A stretch of DNA of 64,000 nucleotides from G963665215 sp963665215 (GCA_963665215.2 CAXXWW010000011.1:135005-199004), one strand, 5' to 3'. Positions 1 through 9,572 are shown, counted from the first letter of the stretch. The notes: a model not told the origin generated them from the sequence alone. Program-made: numbers and translations.

Positions 1-2
1 CC

Positions 3-151
3 TGCGATGCCGGCAACCACTGCGTAATGAAAATCACCCCCGAGGGCGTTGTCACGAGGTACTCGGACGGCGCACCGGCCGGCATCATGCAGTTACCAAA
101 CTACCCCGCCTTCGACGCCGAGGGCAACCTGTACGTCTCCGATTCGGGCGA
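3..151 (+). pseudogene. NHL/SMP-30-like beta-propeller fragment, cut by IS256
   Basis: An open frame enters from the left edge and reads about 50 residues, including ITPEGVVTRYSDG and FDAEGNLYVSDSGE. This is the repeat pattern of NHL or SMP-30/gluconolactonase beta-propellers (a hydrophobic strand, then D-x-x-GNLYVSDS). The frame runs straight into the left inverted repeat of the IS256 element and stops inside it. No continuation is found on the far side of the element, so the 3' part of the gene is missing. The family call rests on one repeat unit. Confidence 0.5.
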
Positions 152-1519
152 GAGGTATCTTCAAAAAGTGTGTAAACAGTCAGGCGGTGTACCCTCTCTC
201 TGAACAACACGGGCTCGAGGCCCAAGAGAGGAGATAGAGCGCCCATGAGGAAGGAAAGCACTGAGAGTAGGTCGGAGTCAAGGCCGGAGTGGGAGCAGTT
301 GGAGGATTGGGTGCGAAGCCAGGTCCAGAGGCTGATCCAGGAGTTGCTGGAGGAGGAGGTGACGGGGTTTCTGGGAAGGGCGAAGTCGGCGCTCAGATCC
401 GACTCGGACTCAGATACCGGCTATCGGAACGGATACGGCAGAGCCCGGAGGCTTACGCTGAGTTCGGGAACGATACAGCTGAGGCGGCCGCGAGTCCGCG
501 ATACCGAGGAGCAGTTCGAGAGCCGGCTGCTGCCGCTGTTCGTCAACAGGACCAGGAAGGTTGCTGAGTTGATCCCCGAGCTGTACCTGCACGGTCTATC
601 CGAAGGCGACTTCGATCTGGCTTTGCGGGGGCTGCTGGGAGAGGACGCACCGGTATCGGCGAGCACGGTGGCCCGGTTGAAGGATAAGTGGAACGATGAG
701 CTTGCCCAATGGCGCAGCCGGCCCCTCGATGACCTGGAAGTGGTCTACATGTGGGTGGATGGAGTCTACGTCAAGGCTGGTCTTGAGAAGGAGAAGGCGG
801 CGGTACTGGTGGTGATGGCGGCCCTGAGCGACGGGAGCAAGGTGGTGGTGAGCGCTGTTCCCGGATACAGGGAGTCCACAGAGAACTGGTCCGAGGTGCT
901 CAGGGACATCAAGCGCCGGGGCTTGAGCTGCCCGAGGCTGGTGGTTGGAGACGGACACCTGGGCATCTGGGGAGCTCTGCGCAACGTCTATCCGCAGGCG
1001 GCAGAGCAACGCTGCTGGAACCACAAGATCGTAAACGTGCTCGCCAAGCTTCCAAAGCGACAACAGGACCAGGCCAAGCTCATGCTGCGTACTATCCCCT
1101 ACGCGCCGACTCGGACAGAGGCTGAGCGGCTCAGGACGGTGTTCACCAGGTGGTGCGGCGACCATTCCTACGAGGCGGCCTCAGAGGCCTTGGAGCGGGA
1201 CTGGGACCGCATGGTCACCTTCTATGACTTCCCAAAGGAGCACTGGGGGCACCTTCGCACGACGAACCCGGTAGAATCACCCTTCGCGGCCCTCAGGCTT
1301 CGGACCGATGCCGCCAAGCGCTACAAGAGGGTCGATCGGGCGATAGCGGTGATCTGGAAAATGTTGATGGTCGCCGAACAGCGCTTCAGGCGTCTGAAGG
1401 CCCCTGAGTTGATCGAAGACGTCTATCTCGGTGCACAGTATGCGGATGGAATCGCCATTGAATCAACGGCTGAGAAGGTCGCCGCCTGATGTCGTTTACA
1501 CACCTATTGACGTAACCTC
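152..1519 (+). mobile_element. IS256-family element, copy A
   Basis: This is a 1368-bp element. Its left end is GAGGTATCTTCAAAAAGTGT and its right end, read inward, is GAGGTTACGTCAATAGGTGT. These form an imperfect inverted repeat shared with three other copies at 52039, 56668 and 59570. The transposase is intact. The 8 bases on each side (TCGGGCGA on the left, TGTGTCAC on the right) do not match, and the flanking genes are unrelated. The junctions therefore look like the product of recombination between copies, a flanking deletion, or an assembly join at a repeat, and not a simple insertion. Confidence 0.93.
245..1489 (+). CDS. IS256-family transposase (intact)
   Basis: This 414-residue protein is a Mutator/IS256-type DDE transposase. 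Candidate catalytic residues are D172 (in YMWVDGVYVK), D236 (in VVGDGHLGIW) and E344 (in TTNPVESPFAALRLR, the usual IS256 signature). The length matches the family. An AGGAGA ribosome site lies about 10 bases before the ATG. It is nearly identical to the copy at 52069-53313, whereas the copies at 56762 and 59663 are broken. With copy B it could supply transposase to the whole set. Confidence 0.95.
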   Translation: MRKESTESRSESRPEWEQLEDWVRSQVQRLIQELLEEEVTGFLGRAKSALRSDSDSDTGYRNGYGRARRLTLSSGTIQLRRPRVRDTEEQFESRLLPLFVNRTRKVAELIPELYLHGLSEGDFDLALRGLLGEDAPVSASTVARLKDKWNDELAQWRSRPLDDLEVVYMWVDGVYVKAGLEKEKAAVLVVMAALSDGSKVVVSAVPGYRESTENWSEVLRDIKRRGLSCPRLVVGDGHLGIWGALRNVYPQAAEQRCWNHKIVNVLAKLPKRQQDQAKLMLRTIPYAPTRTEAERLRTVFTRWCGDHSYEAASEALERDWDRMVTFYDFPKEHWGHLRTTNPVESPFAALRLRTDAAKRYKRVDRAIAVIWKMLMVAEQRFRRLKAPELIEDVYLGAQYADGIAIESTAEKVAA

Positions 1520-2465
1520 TGTGTCACCCAAGTGGTATGCAAGGCCGGGGTCGCCGCCTGGGCTCGTGCACCGAACGACGTTCAGGGATAGCGTCGAAGC
1601 GGATAGGCTGAGAGAGAGGCGCCTCATACTGAAGGGCCGTTTCCTTGGCGGGACCATTGGATACGTGCTTGCGAAGGACCTAGCCCTCTACGCTAACGCA
1701 TTTTGCAGGCCATTGCCGCGCCTCTCGTATACTCAGCAGATCGTGCTGGATGCTGTGGCGCGACAGGGCCCGCTTACTCCAAGGCAGATCAAGGAAGTGA
1801 CGGGGCTGCTCAACAAAAGAATCATGCCCGCGCTGCACCGCCTCCAAGAAGCCTTCTTTGTGTACGAGGACCAGGTGGACGAGGACTGGGAGCGCGGCTG
1901 GTACGATTTCGCTGCCGAATGGCCAGAGATCGAGGTCGATGAAGCCCGCAGGGAGTCCGCTTCTGATGCAGTACTGGGTCGATTTCTCAGGGGCCACGTT
2001 TTCGCCACGGAGGAGAATCTCAAGAACTGGTCTGGCTGGCCTGCAAGAAAGCTTGCTGACCTGCTCGTTGAGATGGAGAATGCCAGTGCAATCGTCGCGA
2101 TGAAGGTTGAAGGACTGGGGGAAGGCTGGACGCTGCCAAAGGACGCTCCACCGGAATCCAAACATGTACCTCCCACTGTCTTCATGCTGCACAGGTCCGA
2201 CATCCTTGTGAGGTCCCATACCACTGAACTGAAGCGGCGGTTCGGCGATCACGAAGTCCTGCAATATTTGCTGATCGACGGACAGTTTCACGGCGCTGTG
2301 CTGGGACATTGGCGCATCGGTCCACACGACGTGGAGGACATCGTCGTGGAGCTTTCCGCACGTGAGCGAGAAGCAAGGCGAGAAGAGGTACTCCAGGCCG
2401 TCAGATGGGGCTATAAGCCACCCCACCACAACATCTTGAGGTACGATGCCAAGTTCCTCAGGTGA
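1520..2465 (+). pseudogene. AlkZ-related winged-helix protein, N-terminally truncated by IS256
   Basis: About 315 residues of native frame follow the element. The open frame actually begins inside the IS at 1431, so a hybrid protein carrying about 28 IS-derived residues is possible. Segments such as LILKGRFLGGTIGYV, ALHRLQEAFFVYED and HWRIGPHDVEDIVVEL resemble the winged-helix DNA-binding family that includes the AlkZ/YcaQ glycosylases (HTH_42). The N-terminal wing is missing at the element junction. The C terminus, ending YDAKFLR, looks complete. The family is assigned by pattern only. Confidence 0.55.
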
Positions 2466-2725
2466 TGTTCTCATCCTACTCAAAAATGCGACCCGCGCTC
2501 GCGTGTCTGCCCTTGTCTGTTCGCTGTGCCGTCAGAATCTCCCAATGTAAAGCGTGAGCCCGACGAGGCAGCGGACACCGAACTCTACTTTATCGGCAAC
2601 CATTCAAAGGAGGCGACGTGGACCCGCATATTGGGATCGACGTAAGCAATCATGCCATAGCACCAGCCTTGGCCTCATCGAGGACCCGCGCGACGCCCCC
2701 ATCATGGCGCAGGTCACGCACGCTG

Positions 2726-3773
2726 CTAGCGGGCCGCCCACCCCAGCGGCCTCGAAGCAGTCAGCCGCCTCACGACATCGGGATCGTAGGGCAGGTCAGG
2801 AACCGGCCGCGGCCGGTGCTCGATGGGGCTCTGCGGCACGGGCAGCCGCGCGAGCAGGGTGTTGTAGACTATGTCCGCCAAGGCTGGCAGAGACACCACG
2901 TCCTCGGCGTTGTAGCGGATAAGGGTGTCGCGGGCGCCGGTGTCTCCCCCCTGCCACATCCGCCACAGCAGCACCGCATCATACCCGCTCAAGCCCGCCA
3001 GCTCGGAGACCCGACCAACCTGAAGGCGGCCCTCGATTGCCTTGAGCCCGCCCCCGTAGCCAAGTCGCCGCAGCGGGAACCTCAGGTCGAGATGCGCCGT
3101 ATGCGCGAACAGCCGGCCAAAGTGGTACTCCAGGTAAGGCAGATCGAATGAGGCACCGTTGTAGGTGACGATCAGGTCGTATCCCTCAAGAGCGGCCCGC
3201 AGGTCTTCCAGGTTCTCGTCTCTCACGTACGGCGTGTAGCCCTGGGAGTCGAGGATGCCTACCATCGTGACGTAGCTGTACTCGGGAGAGAGTCCGGTGG
3301 TCTCGATGTCAAGGAATGCCGCCCGGTCCCTGAAGTCGCCGTACAGCCTCCAGAGCTCCCGCCTGGGAAGGCAAGACTCGAAGTAGGCCCCATCACGCGC
3401 GTTCAGGCGGACCCGGCACTCCTCCAAGCGACGGCTCAGCTCAGCCCGTCTTCCCCAGACCCTTGAGGGGAGGCGACGAGGAGCTGATAAAGTCGTCCCA
3501 GGTCGCAAGTCCCGCATCCCAGATGGCCTTTTCTGTTACTGGGCCTACGTTGGGCAGATGTACAAAGGTCCTGCGCAGCACCTTCGATGTTGCCTCGTCT
3601 AGCAGTGAATTCTCTCGAAAGTCTATCCGCCCCGCAGGTCCATGTCCAGGGACGGGTCGGGCATAAGCAATCTCTATGGGCCACGCCAGCGTATATGATG
3701 AGACAGGCCCTCGTAACACCGGGCCCCCAGACCGTGCGCCGCCCATCGTCTGCCGGTCAAGGCCCTCAAGCAC
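2726..3773 (-). pseudogene. YprB-like RNase H-fold exonuclease, frameshifted
   Basis: Two overlapping frames form one protein. The upstream frame (3773 to 3441) carries an N-terminal helix-hairpin-helix-like segment, RRTFVHLPNVGPVTEKAIWD, then ends at a TGA after LKGLGKTG. The downstream frame (to 2726) resumes with SRRLEECRVRL and contains the nuclease domain: AAFLDIETTGLS (motif I DxE), VTYNGASFDLPYL and a final YNAEDVVSLPAL. This domain order matches YprB-type 3'-5' exonucleases (RNase_H_2). The shift lies near 3441-3480 and needs only one base. It could be a mutation or a sequencing error. Confidence 0.7.
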
Positions 3774-3927
3774 CCTGGAGCGTGTGGCACATGGAGGGGG
3801 GTCCTAGAGCCAAGCTACAGAGGCGTATGGCTGGCCTTTTTGCCCTCCGAGGACGAGAATGGGGTCAAAGCGGACCGATGCATTGTGCAGCGTTTTACCC
3901 GACCGGCCGCCGAGGGGTGAGCAAGCG

Positions 3928-4974
3928 ATGAGAGGCGGACGAGTGAAGCACCTGATCGCGTTGGGCGTTGTCCTCGCGGGTGTGCTGGCTTCCTGCGGCA
4001 CCGAGTCGGAGCCCACACCGGCAGCGCCGCCCACAGCAGCGGTAGCACCAGCCGCGCCTGCTCCCGCATTACCCACGCCCACGCCGACCCAGCCAGCGGC
4101 GCCTCTTCAGGGCGAGGCCACTCCCAAACCGCCGGATGATGCGGCGCCTGCGGCGCTACCCGCCGCGGTGGTCTTCTCCAGCATCGAGGACTTCACGCTA
4201 GAGGACCACACGATAAGAGTCGGCACGGCCATTCAGTGGTCAAATCAGGGCCCGACACCTCATACAACAACCTCCGGCGCACCCGCGAACCCTACGGACG
4301 TCTGGGACAGCGAACGCCTCGACCGAGGGGCGTCTTACTCGTTTACCTTTACCGAGCCAGGGGTGTTCACCTACTTCTGCAGGTTCCACCCCAGCTTGAT
4401 GAGCGGGACGATAACCGTGACCGACGGCGAGCCAGCACCGCCCGTGCCGCCTCCCCCTGCGCGTTCACCCACCCCTACCGCGCGCCCGACTGCTACGGCC
4501 ACTGAGGTGCCCCCCACTCCCACGGCTACGACCGTACCTCCAACTGCCACGCCTACACCGGTACCTCCCACATCGACGCCCGCTCCGCCGGGGGAGGAGC
4601 CGCCGCCCACGGAGGAACCGTCCCCCACCCCCACTCCCACCGCGCCGCCGACTGCCACGCCCACGGTGGTGCCTCCCACTCCTACGGCTACGTCCGCGCC
4701 GACACCCGTAGCGGTCAACTCAACCATTCAAGACTTTGCCCTGACGGACCTGACGGTACCCGTGGGCACGAAGGTGACATGGGAGAACCGGGACATCGTG
4801 GCTCACACTACTACGTCGGGGACTCCTGGCAGTCCTTCAACCATCTGGGACAGCGGGACCATCGACGCGGACGGCAGCTTTTCTTTCACCTTCAATGAGG
4901 CCGGCACTTACGACTATTTCTGCCAGTTTCACCCCAGTTTCATGACTGCAACCGTAACCGTTACCGGGCCATAA
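3928..4974 (+). CDS. lipoprotein with two cupredoxin (plastocyanin-like) domains
   Basis: The start is the ATG after GAGGGGTGAGC. A lipoprotein signal ends in LASC-G, so the protein should be lipid-anchored outside the membrane. Two type I copper domains follow, each with the ligand set His...Cys-x2-His-x3-Met: PHTTTSG with YFCRFHPSLM in the first, and AHTTTSG with YFCQFHPSFM in the second. They are joined by a linker of about 100 residues that is almost entirely Pro, Thr, Ala and Val. A similar spacer separates the first domain from the anchor. A role as a surface electron carrier or copper-binding protein is inferred from the domains. No oxidase or nitrogen-cycle partner lies nearby. Confidence 0.85.
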   Translation: MRGGRVKHLIALGVVLAGVLASCGTESEPTPAAPPTAAVAPAAPAPALPTPTPTQPAAPLQGEATPKPPDDAAPAALPAAVVFSSIEDFTLEDHTIRVGTAIQWSNQGPTPHTTTSGAPANPTDVWDSERLDRGASYSFTFTEPGVFTYFCRFHPSLMSGTITVTDGEPAPPVPPPPARSPTPTARPTATATEVPPTPTATTVPPTATPTPVPPTSTPAPPGEEPPPTEEPSPTPTPTAPPTATPTVVPPTPTATSAPTPVAVNSTIQDFALTDLTVPVGTKVTWENRDIVAHTTTSGTPGSPSTIWDSGTIDADGSFSFTFNEAGTYDYFCQFHPSFMTATVTVTGP

Positions 4975-5161
4975 GGGCCGTAGCCCAAGAGCGTCTAGCG
5001 GTCCCCTCTCGCCTATCCCCTCGGAGATGGTCCCACAGACTCATCATCTACTCAGGGCAGACTCCGAGCTCCGCCGAAAGGAAAGCTCGCCGAAGTGCCC
5101 GCCTGAGGGCTACCAGCTCCAGGGCCGTCGAAGCGCCATGCCGCCCGATTAGGGAGCGCTG

Positions 5162-5974
5162 CTACGCCACCGAAGAGTCCAGCCACTCCAAAAAGACCTC
5201 GACCTGGGTCACACCGTCCAGGCCGTAGTCGGCCACTCTCGCCAGCTCCTCGGGCGAGTCCTGGTAAAGAACGGCCACTCCGGCCCCGCGGATCTCCCCT
5301 CGGGCCCTCAGGTCCCTGAGCGCGGCCAGCGCCGCTATGTCGGTGGTGTCATCGCCCAGGACAATGGCAGCGTCGAGCCGCCACTCCCGGACAAGCCTCC
5401 GTAGCGCGTAGCCCTTGTGGACCCCGGCCGGTGGCACGATCTCCAGGACCATCTTGCCGAAAAACACCTCCACCTCATCGACCGTCGGCGCAGACTCCAG
5501 GGCGGCCTCTAGCAGCCGCCGTACGTGGTCCGGGTCGTCGACCAGCCGGAAATGGACCGATGCGCTGAACTGCTTGTCATCCCAGAGGAGGCCGGGGGCG
5601 GACACAGCCGACTTGAGGTGATCGAGGACACGTCTGATCGCCTCTCGATGCCGGACGACTTCCGTTGCGACGGTGAGGTCTCCCCCGGCGAGGTACTCGG
5701 CGCCGTGATTCCCTACGTACACGACCCCGTCCACTGCCACCATCGTTGCCACGTCGCGAGCCGACCTTCCCGATATCACGGACACGAGGTGGAGCTTGAC
5801 GGCCAGTCTTCGGAGCGACTCAGCCGCGCGACGGGACACCTCAGCCTCGTCGGGCGTGGGAGCTATGGGTGCGATCGTGCCGTCGAAGTCCACCATCAGG
5901 CCGAACCTGTCCGACTGTCGCAGGGGGCGCACCCGCTCCAGGTGATTCAGAATATCAGGAATGAGAATTGCCAC
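5162..5974 (-). CDS. otsB: trehalose-6-phosphate phosphatase
   Basis: This 270-residue HAD-superfamily enzyme hydrolyses trehalose 6-phosphate to trehalose. The motifs are in order: MVDFDGTIAPIAP (nucleophile Asp), SVISGRSARD, FGKMVLEIVPP (the Lys region with the E-x-R/P turn typical of OtsB) and VLGDDTTDIAAL. Length and order fit OtsB. No otsA is in view, so the synthase partner must lie elsewhere. The gene is transcribed divergently from the ftsZ cluster, and a strong promoter begins just upstream of its start on the opposite strand. Confidence 0.88.
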   Translation of the reverse strand: MAILIPDILNHLERVRPLRQSDRFGLMVDFDGTIAPIAPTPDEAEVSRRAAESLRRLAVKLHLVSVISGRSARDVATMVAVDGVVYVGNHGAEYLAGGDLTVATEVVRHREAIRRVLDHLKSAVSAPGLLWDDKQFSASVHFRLVDDPDHVRRLLEAALESAPTVDEVEVFFGKMVLEIVPPAGVHKGYALRRLVREWRLDAAIVLGDDTTDIAALAALRDLRARGEIRGAGVAVLYQDSPEELARVADYGLDGVTQVEVFLEWLDSSVA

Positions 5975-5978
5975 CCCC

Positions 5979-6008
5979 TTGACAAGAACCCATGTGCTGT
6001 TCTATATT
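5979..6008 (+). promoter_or_regulatory. sigma-70-type promoter for the 6023 gene and ftsZ
   Basis: TTGACA at 5979-5984, an 18-base spacer and TATATT at 6003-6008 form a near-consensus promoter. The predicted start point is only about 8 bases before the ATG at 6023, so the first transcript would have almost no leader. Confidence 0.7.
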
Positions 6009-6022
6009 GTTCTAAGTCTTGT

Positions 6023-6358
6023 ATGAGACCGAACAGGGACAGCAACGTGCAACGCACAACAACCAGGATGCCGGCCGCGCAGCTCCACATGTCGGGTATG
6101 CCAGAGCCGGTACGCCGGACGGCCAATGCAGGCTCGCACAACGTCTGGCCCGGACAGCAAGTGTTGTACCTGGGTAACATTAGTGGAGGCCCCCGCTTCG
6201 GCGCGCGAGGCGTGGTCAAGCGGACTCTCGGCCGCAGGGTCAAGGTGGACATGGGCCCCCTGGGCACATGGCACATTCCATACTACTTCCTGACTGTACC
6301 AATGCGTGTCCGCGAAGAAGAGATGGGCTCCCGGCGCGCCCCGACAGTGCCACTATAG
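6023..6358 (+). CDS. small basic protein with SH3/KOW-like motif, upstream of ftsZ
   Basis: This 111-residue protein is not assigned to a named family. Its core, VLYLGNISGGPRFGARG followed by VVKRTLGRRVKVDMG and TWHIPYYFLTVP, has the look of a small beta-barrel (SH3 or KOW type) in which a basic strand follows a glycine turn. It begins just after the promoter at 5979 and ends 46 bases before ftsZ, so co-transcription with ftsZ is likely. No clear ribosome site precedes the ATG, which agrees with the nearly leaderless transcript. A nucleic-acid-binding role is only a guess from fold and charge. Confidence 0.6.
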   Translation: MRPNRDSNVQRTTTRMPAAQLHMSGMPEPVRRTANAGSHNVWPGQQVLYLGNISGGPRFGARGVVKRTLGRRVKVDMGPLGTWHIPYYFLTVPMRVREEEMGSRRAPTVPL

Positions 6359-6404
6359 GGCCAGCTCCGGAGTCTGTAAATATCCCAGGATAGGGGGCAA
6401 CGTC

Positions 6405-7469
6405 ATGAATGGTCCCACGGAAACAGGGGTGCGCGTCAAGGTGGTTGGAGTCGGGGGAGCCGGGAGCAACGCCGTCCAGAGGATGAGCGCCGGCAAGATT
6501 CGAGGACTGGAGCTCCTCGCTATCAACACCGATGTCCAGGCGTTGCGTCGCATCAAGGCCTTCCCCACCTTCGCAATAGGCCCCCAGACCACCGGCGGTA
6601 TGGGCTCGGGTGGCGACGCGAGCATCGGCCGCAAGGCGATTCGGGAGAGCCTCGACCAGGTTGCGCAGCTCCTGCAAGGTTCCGACATGGTGTTCATCAC
6701 CGCCGGGATGGGGGGCGGCACCGGCACCGGGGCGGCTGCGGTTGTTGCCGAATTGGCGAGGCGACAGGGAGCGTTGACCGTGGCCGTGGTGACGCGCCCG
6801 TTCTCCTTCGAGGGGAGCCGCCGGCGGGAGCTCTCCGAACAGGGGCTTCAGCAACTCCGACAGAAGGTCCACACGCTGATCACGGTCGAGAACGACCGGC
6901 TCCTGTCATCCCTGGACGGCAAGTTATCGCTGGAAAAGGCGTTCCGGCTAGCGGATGAGGTGCTGCGGCAGGGTGTCGTCGGCATCTCGGAGATAATAAC
7001 GGTCCCGGGACTTATCAACGTCGACTTCGCCGACGTCAAGGCGGTCATGGCCAACGCGGGGACATCGTTCATGGCGATCGGCGAGGGAAAAGGGACCTCG
7101 GCGGCAACCGATGCCGTCCATGCGGCGCTGTCAAACCCCCTGTTCGACGCCCCACTGGAGGGCTCCACCGGGATCCTGCTCAACGTCAAGGGTGGGAAAG
7201 ACCTGTCCCTCGGCGCCGTGCACGAGGTCGCAGGGATCATCAAGGACGCCAGCCGGTCCGAGGCCCAGGTGGTTTTTGGCGTGGTCCAGGACAAAAAATG
7301 GAATAAAAGGGTACACGTTACGCTCGTAGCGACTGGAGTGACGGAGAGAGAGCGAAGGGACCTGAACGAGGACACCGCCACGTTTCACCCGGTGCCGAAA
7401 CCGGTCGCACTGGCAGCCACCAACGGCCACAATGCCGTGGCCTCGTTGGCGACTCGAAAGCTTCTCTGA
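6405..7469 (+). CDS. ftsZ: cell division GTPase FtsZ
   Basis: The start at 6405 follows an AGGATAGGGGG ribosome site and gives 354 residues. The nucleotide-binding motifs are GVGGAGSNAV near residue 15 and the tubulin signature GMGGGTGTGAA near 101-111. The catalytic synergy loop LINVDFADVKAVM near residue 205 is intact, so polymerisation-coupled GTP hydrolysis is expected. The protein stops shortly after the tubulin C-domain, and I see no conserved acidic C-terminal tail for FtsA or SepF binding. No other division gene is adjacent. Confidence 0.95.
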   Translation: MNGPTETGVRVKVVGVGGAGSNAVQRMSAGKIRGLELLAINTDVQALRRIKAFPTFAIGPQTTGGMGSGGDASIGRKAIRESLDQVAQLLQGSDMVFITAGMGGGTGTGAAAVVAELARRQGALTVAVVTRPFSFEGSRRRELSEQGLQQLRQKVHTLITVENDRLLSSLDGKLSLEKAFRLADEVLRQGVVGISEIITVPGLINVDFADVKAVMANAGTSFMAIGEGKGTSAATDAVHAALSNPLFDAPLEGSTGILLNVKGGKDLSLGAVHEVAGIIKDASRSEAQVVFGVVQDKKWNKRVHVTLVATGVTERERRDLNEDTATFHPVPKPVALAATNGHNAVASLATRKLL

Positions 7470-7472
7470 CGC

Positions 7473-8351
7473 TTAGCCGTCGAAGAACCCGTTCCGAACG
7501 TGCTCTTCGATAATTCCTGCCACCAGCTCGGGCCGCTGCACGGGCACGTCATGCACGCTGTCCTCTAGCCAGACGGTCTCGCTCACCGGCAGCAGCCTTC
7601 CGGCCCGGTCCAGCCAGTCACTCACCCGAGCACGCCACGCATCCGAACGCTGGTCGGCGCCGTTCCGCGTCGGTAGCAGCAGCACCGGACACCTGATGTG
7701 CGAGTATAGCGCAGACGGCTTGTGCTCCCAGAAAGCGTCGATCACCTTCATGTGGCTGGCGCGGCTAAACCTGGCGAGCACGGTGTTGTCCTCAAGGACG
7801 TCGAAATAGGACATTATCATCTCTTCTATCTTCGGCGTGACCTCAAATCCGAAGTCCCGGGACCTTACCATCTCCCTGAACCTGTCAACTGGTACCCCGG
7901 TGAATTCCGGGGGCGCCATCTCCTCGCGGGCTCGCTCCAGGGTCATACCGGGCGCAGCCGAAAGCTCGATGGTCCCACCGTCGATCAGGCACAGTCCCCC
8001 AGGCGCCGACGGATTAGAGAAAGCGTACTCAAGCGCCACGTTGCCGCCCCAGGAATGACCCACGATCACCAGCTTTTTCAGGCCGAGCGCGCCGTTGAAT
8101 CTGTGGAGGTCGGATGCGACCGTGGCGAAATCGTAGCCACTTTCCGGCTTGCCGCTCTCCCCGTGGCCACGCAGGTCAAGCGCCAGGACGGCGAAACCCC
8201 TGCTCAGGATAGGGGCCACAAGGTCCCAGATGTGGCAGCTCGAGGCCAGACCGTGAACCAGTACGATGGGTTGGCCCGCGCCTCCCTAGTCCCTGTAGTG
8301 GACTCGCAGCCCCTCGAGTGAGACCCAGCTATCCCGCGCGTTACCTGTCAC
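7473..8351 (-). pseudogene. alpha/beta hydrolase with an internal amber codon
   Basis: The 3' part encodes 248 residues with nucleophile elbow VGHSWGGN, DLRGHGESGKP and a C-terminal catalytic His in DSVHDVPVQRP. The same frame continues upstream through LVHGLASSCHIWD (the oxyanion-hole HG motif) to a GTG at 8351. A TAG at 8286-8288 interrupts it between VHYRD and GGAGQP, where relatives usually have Trp, so a single TGG to TAG change is the simplest cause. Starting after the stop would lose the oxyanion strand, so the gene is probably inactive unless the stop is read through or is a sequencing error. It converges on ftsZ, 3 bases apart. Confidence 0.75.
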
Positions 8352-8696
8352 GTGCCCTTCCGGTGTTAACGCACCACGACCCGGCCGGCGGGGACCCCTC
8401 GGTGGGAGGCCCCCAGGAACATATCACATAGCAGCCTGGACGAGTACCTCCCGTTGCCGTCACCAACTCACCGGGGGACGGGTCACTGCGTTTTCAATCT
8501 CGGAGGCGCGGGTTGCAACCGGCATGAAAAGACACGCGGGTCAGCTAAGGGATGTGTGGATACCGAGCGCGCTTGAAAACAGTGCGGGAAGCTCAATGCG
8601 ACCAGAGCCGCCAGTGGCGACGGGCCGAGGTTGTAGCAGGCAAAATGGGGCGCCGCAGGGTCCGGGTAAAAGGGCCGCCCCGCCGGTGGTAGCCCG
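8352..8696. other. intergenic stretch without a recognisable gene
   Basis: These 345 bases lie between the hydrolase pseudogene and the 3' end of the PAC2 gene. I see no coding signature, strong hairpin with a T-run, or repeat. It should contain the promoter of the hydrolase gene on the minus strand, but no good -35/-10 pair stands out. Confidence 0.4.
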
Positions 8697-9572
8697 TTAG
8701 TCGTTCGGCCGCTGCTGACTCCTCAGGTACTTCTCGAGCTCATCGATCATGGTTTCCGGCATCGGGATATCGTTAGTCTGCGGGTTAGCCGTGTCGTAAC
8801 GCCTCTCAAGTCGCTTCACATACGCGGTGATGTCGTTCTGTTTGCCAATAGCCTGGTCTACCTCAGTCTCAAACACTTCGCCGGCCTGCCGCAACTCTTC
8901 GAGGTCCACTTCAACCTCCACCAGGCTTCGTAGCCTGGTAAGCAGGGCGTGACTCACTATCGGGTTGGACGACGTGGTCAGGTAGTGGGGGCTGTGACCC
9001 CACAAACTAGCGTGTGACAGCCCACGCTTTGTGCACGCGTCCATGAAGGCGGTGTGTATCCCCGTCGGACCCTGGTAACCGGAGCCTCGGATGCCCAGCC
9101 ACTCCACCTTCTGGGAGAGCTCGGGGGAGCTGGCACGGCCGGTTACCCGCGTCTCTCGGGTATGAGGAACGGCGTCGAACAGCGCCCCAAGTGACACGAC
9201 GAGCTCAACGCCACAGCGCTCGGATACGTGCAGCATGATATTGGAGAAGGTCCGCCACCTGAGGTTTGGCTCGGTGCCCACGTACAGGACCAGGCCTCGG
9301 GACTCCTCCTCGGGCGCGTAGTAGTAAAAATCATTGGCCGGCCAGTGAGTCTCGCGCTCCCCCTCTTCGTTCTGGCGAGTCTGGGGCCGCACGACGGTGA
9401 AATCGTAGAACTCCTCGGGGTCGATCTCCGCGAATTTCTTTGCCGGGAGCGTCTGGATGAGGTGTCGAACTGCCTTGGTGGCCGCTTCGGCGGCATCAGG
9501 CCAGCCGGCGAACGCCACAATCATCGTGGGAATCTTCGGCTCGGGCATTTCGTGAAGTATCAAGCCGTCCAT
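8697..9572 (-). CDS. PAC2-family (proteasome assembly chaperone-like) protein
   Basis: This is a 291-residue protein from the ATG at 9572. The N-terminal segments MIVAFAGWPDAAEAATKAV, FYDFTVVRPQTR and LVLYVGTEPNLRWR, together with ELVVSLGALFDAVPHTR and LWGHSPHYL, form the PAC2 pattern common in Actinobacteria and Chloroflexota. A C-terminal region of about 80 residues is rich in Glu, Arg and Leu and probably helical. Bacterial PAC2 proteins have no settled biochemical role. No proteasome gene is nearby to support a chaperone job here. Confidence 0.8.
   Translation of the reverse strand: MDGLILHEMPEPKIPTMIVAFAGWPDAAEAATKAVRHLIQTLPAKKFAEIDPEEFYDFTVVRPQTRQNEEGERETHWPANDFYYYAPEEESRGLVLYVGTEPNLRWRTFSNIMLHVSERCGVELVVSLGALFDAVPHTRETRVTGRASSPELSQKVEWLGIRGSGYQGPTGIHTAFMDACTKRGLSHASLWGHSPHYLTTSSNPIVSHALLTRLRSLVEVEVDLEELRQAGEVFETEVDQAIGKQNDITAYVKRLERRYDTANPQTNDIPMPETMIDELEKYLRSQQRPND

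Noticed and set aside
596..1165. 189-residue frame opposite the IS256 transposase
   Set aside because: Antisense shadow repeated with each copy; no motif or ribosome site.
1431..2465. Complete 344-residue gene starting within the IS256 element
   Set aside because: The first 28 or so residues are element sequence in an alternative frame of the transposase 3' end; only the part after 1519 is native.
4371..4727. Gly/Val-rich 118-residue protein on the minus strand
   Set aside because: It is the complement of the Pro/Thr-rich linker of the cupredoxin lipoprotein, a typical low-complexity artefact.
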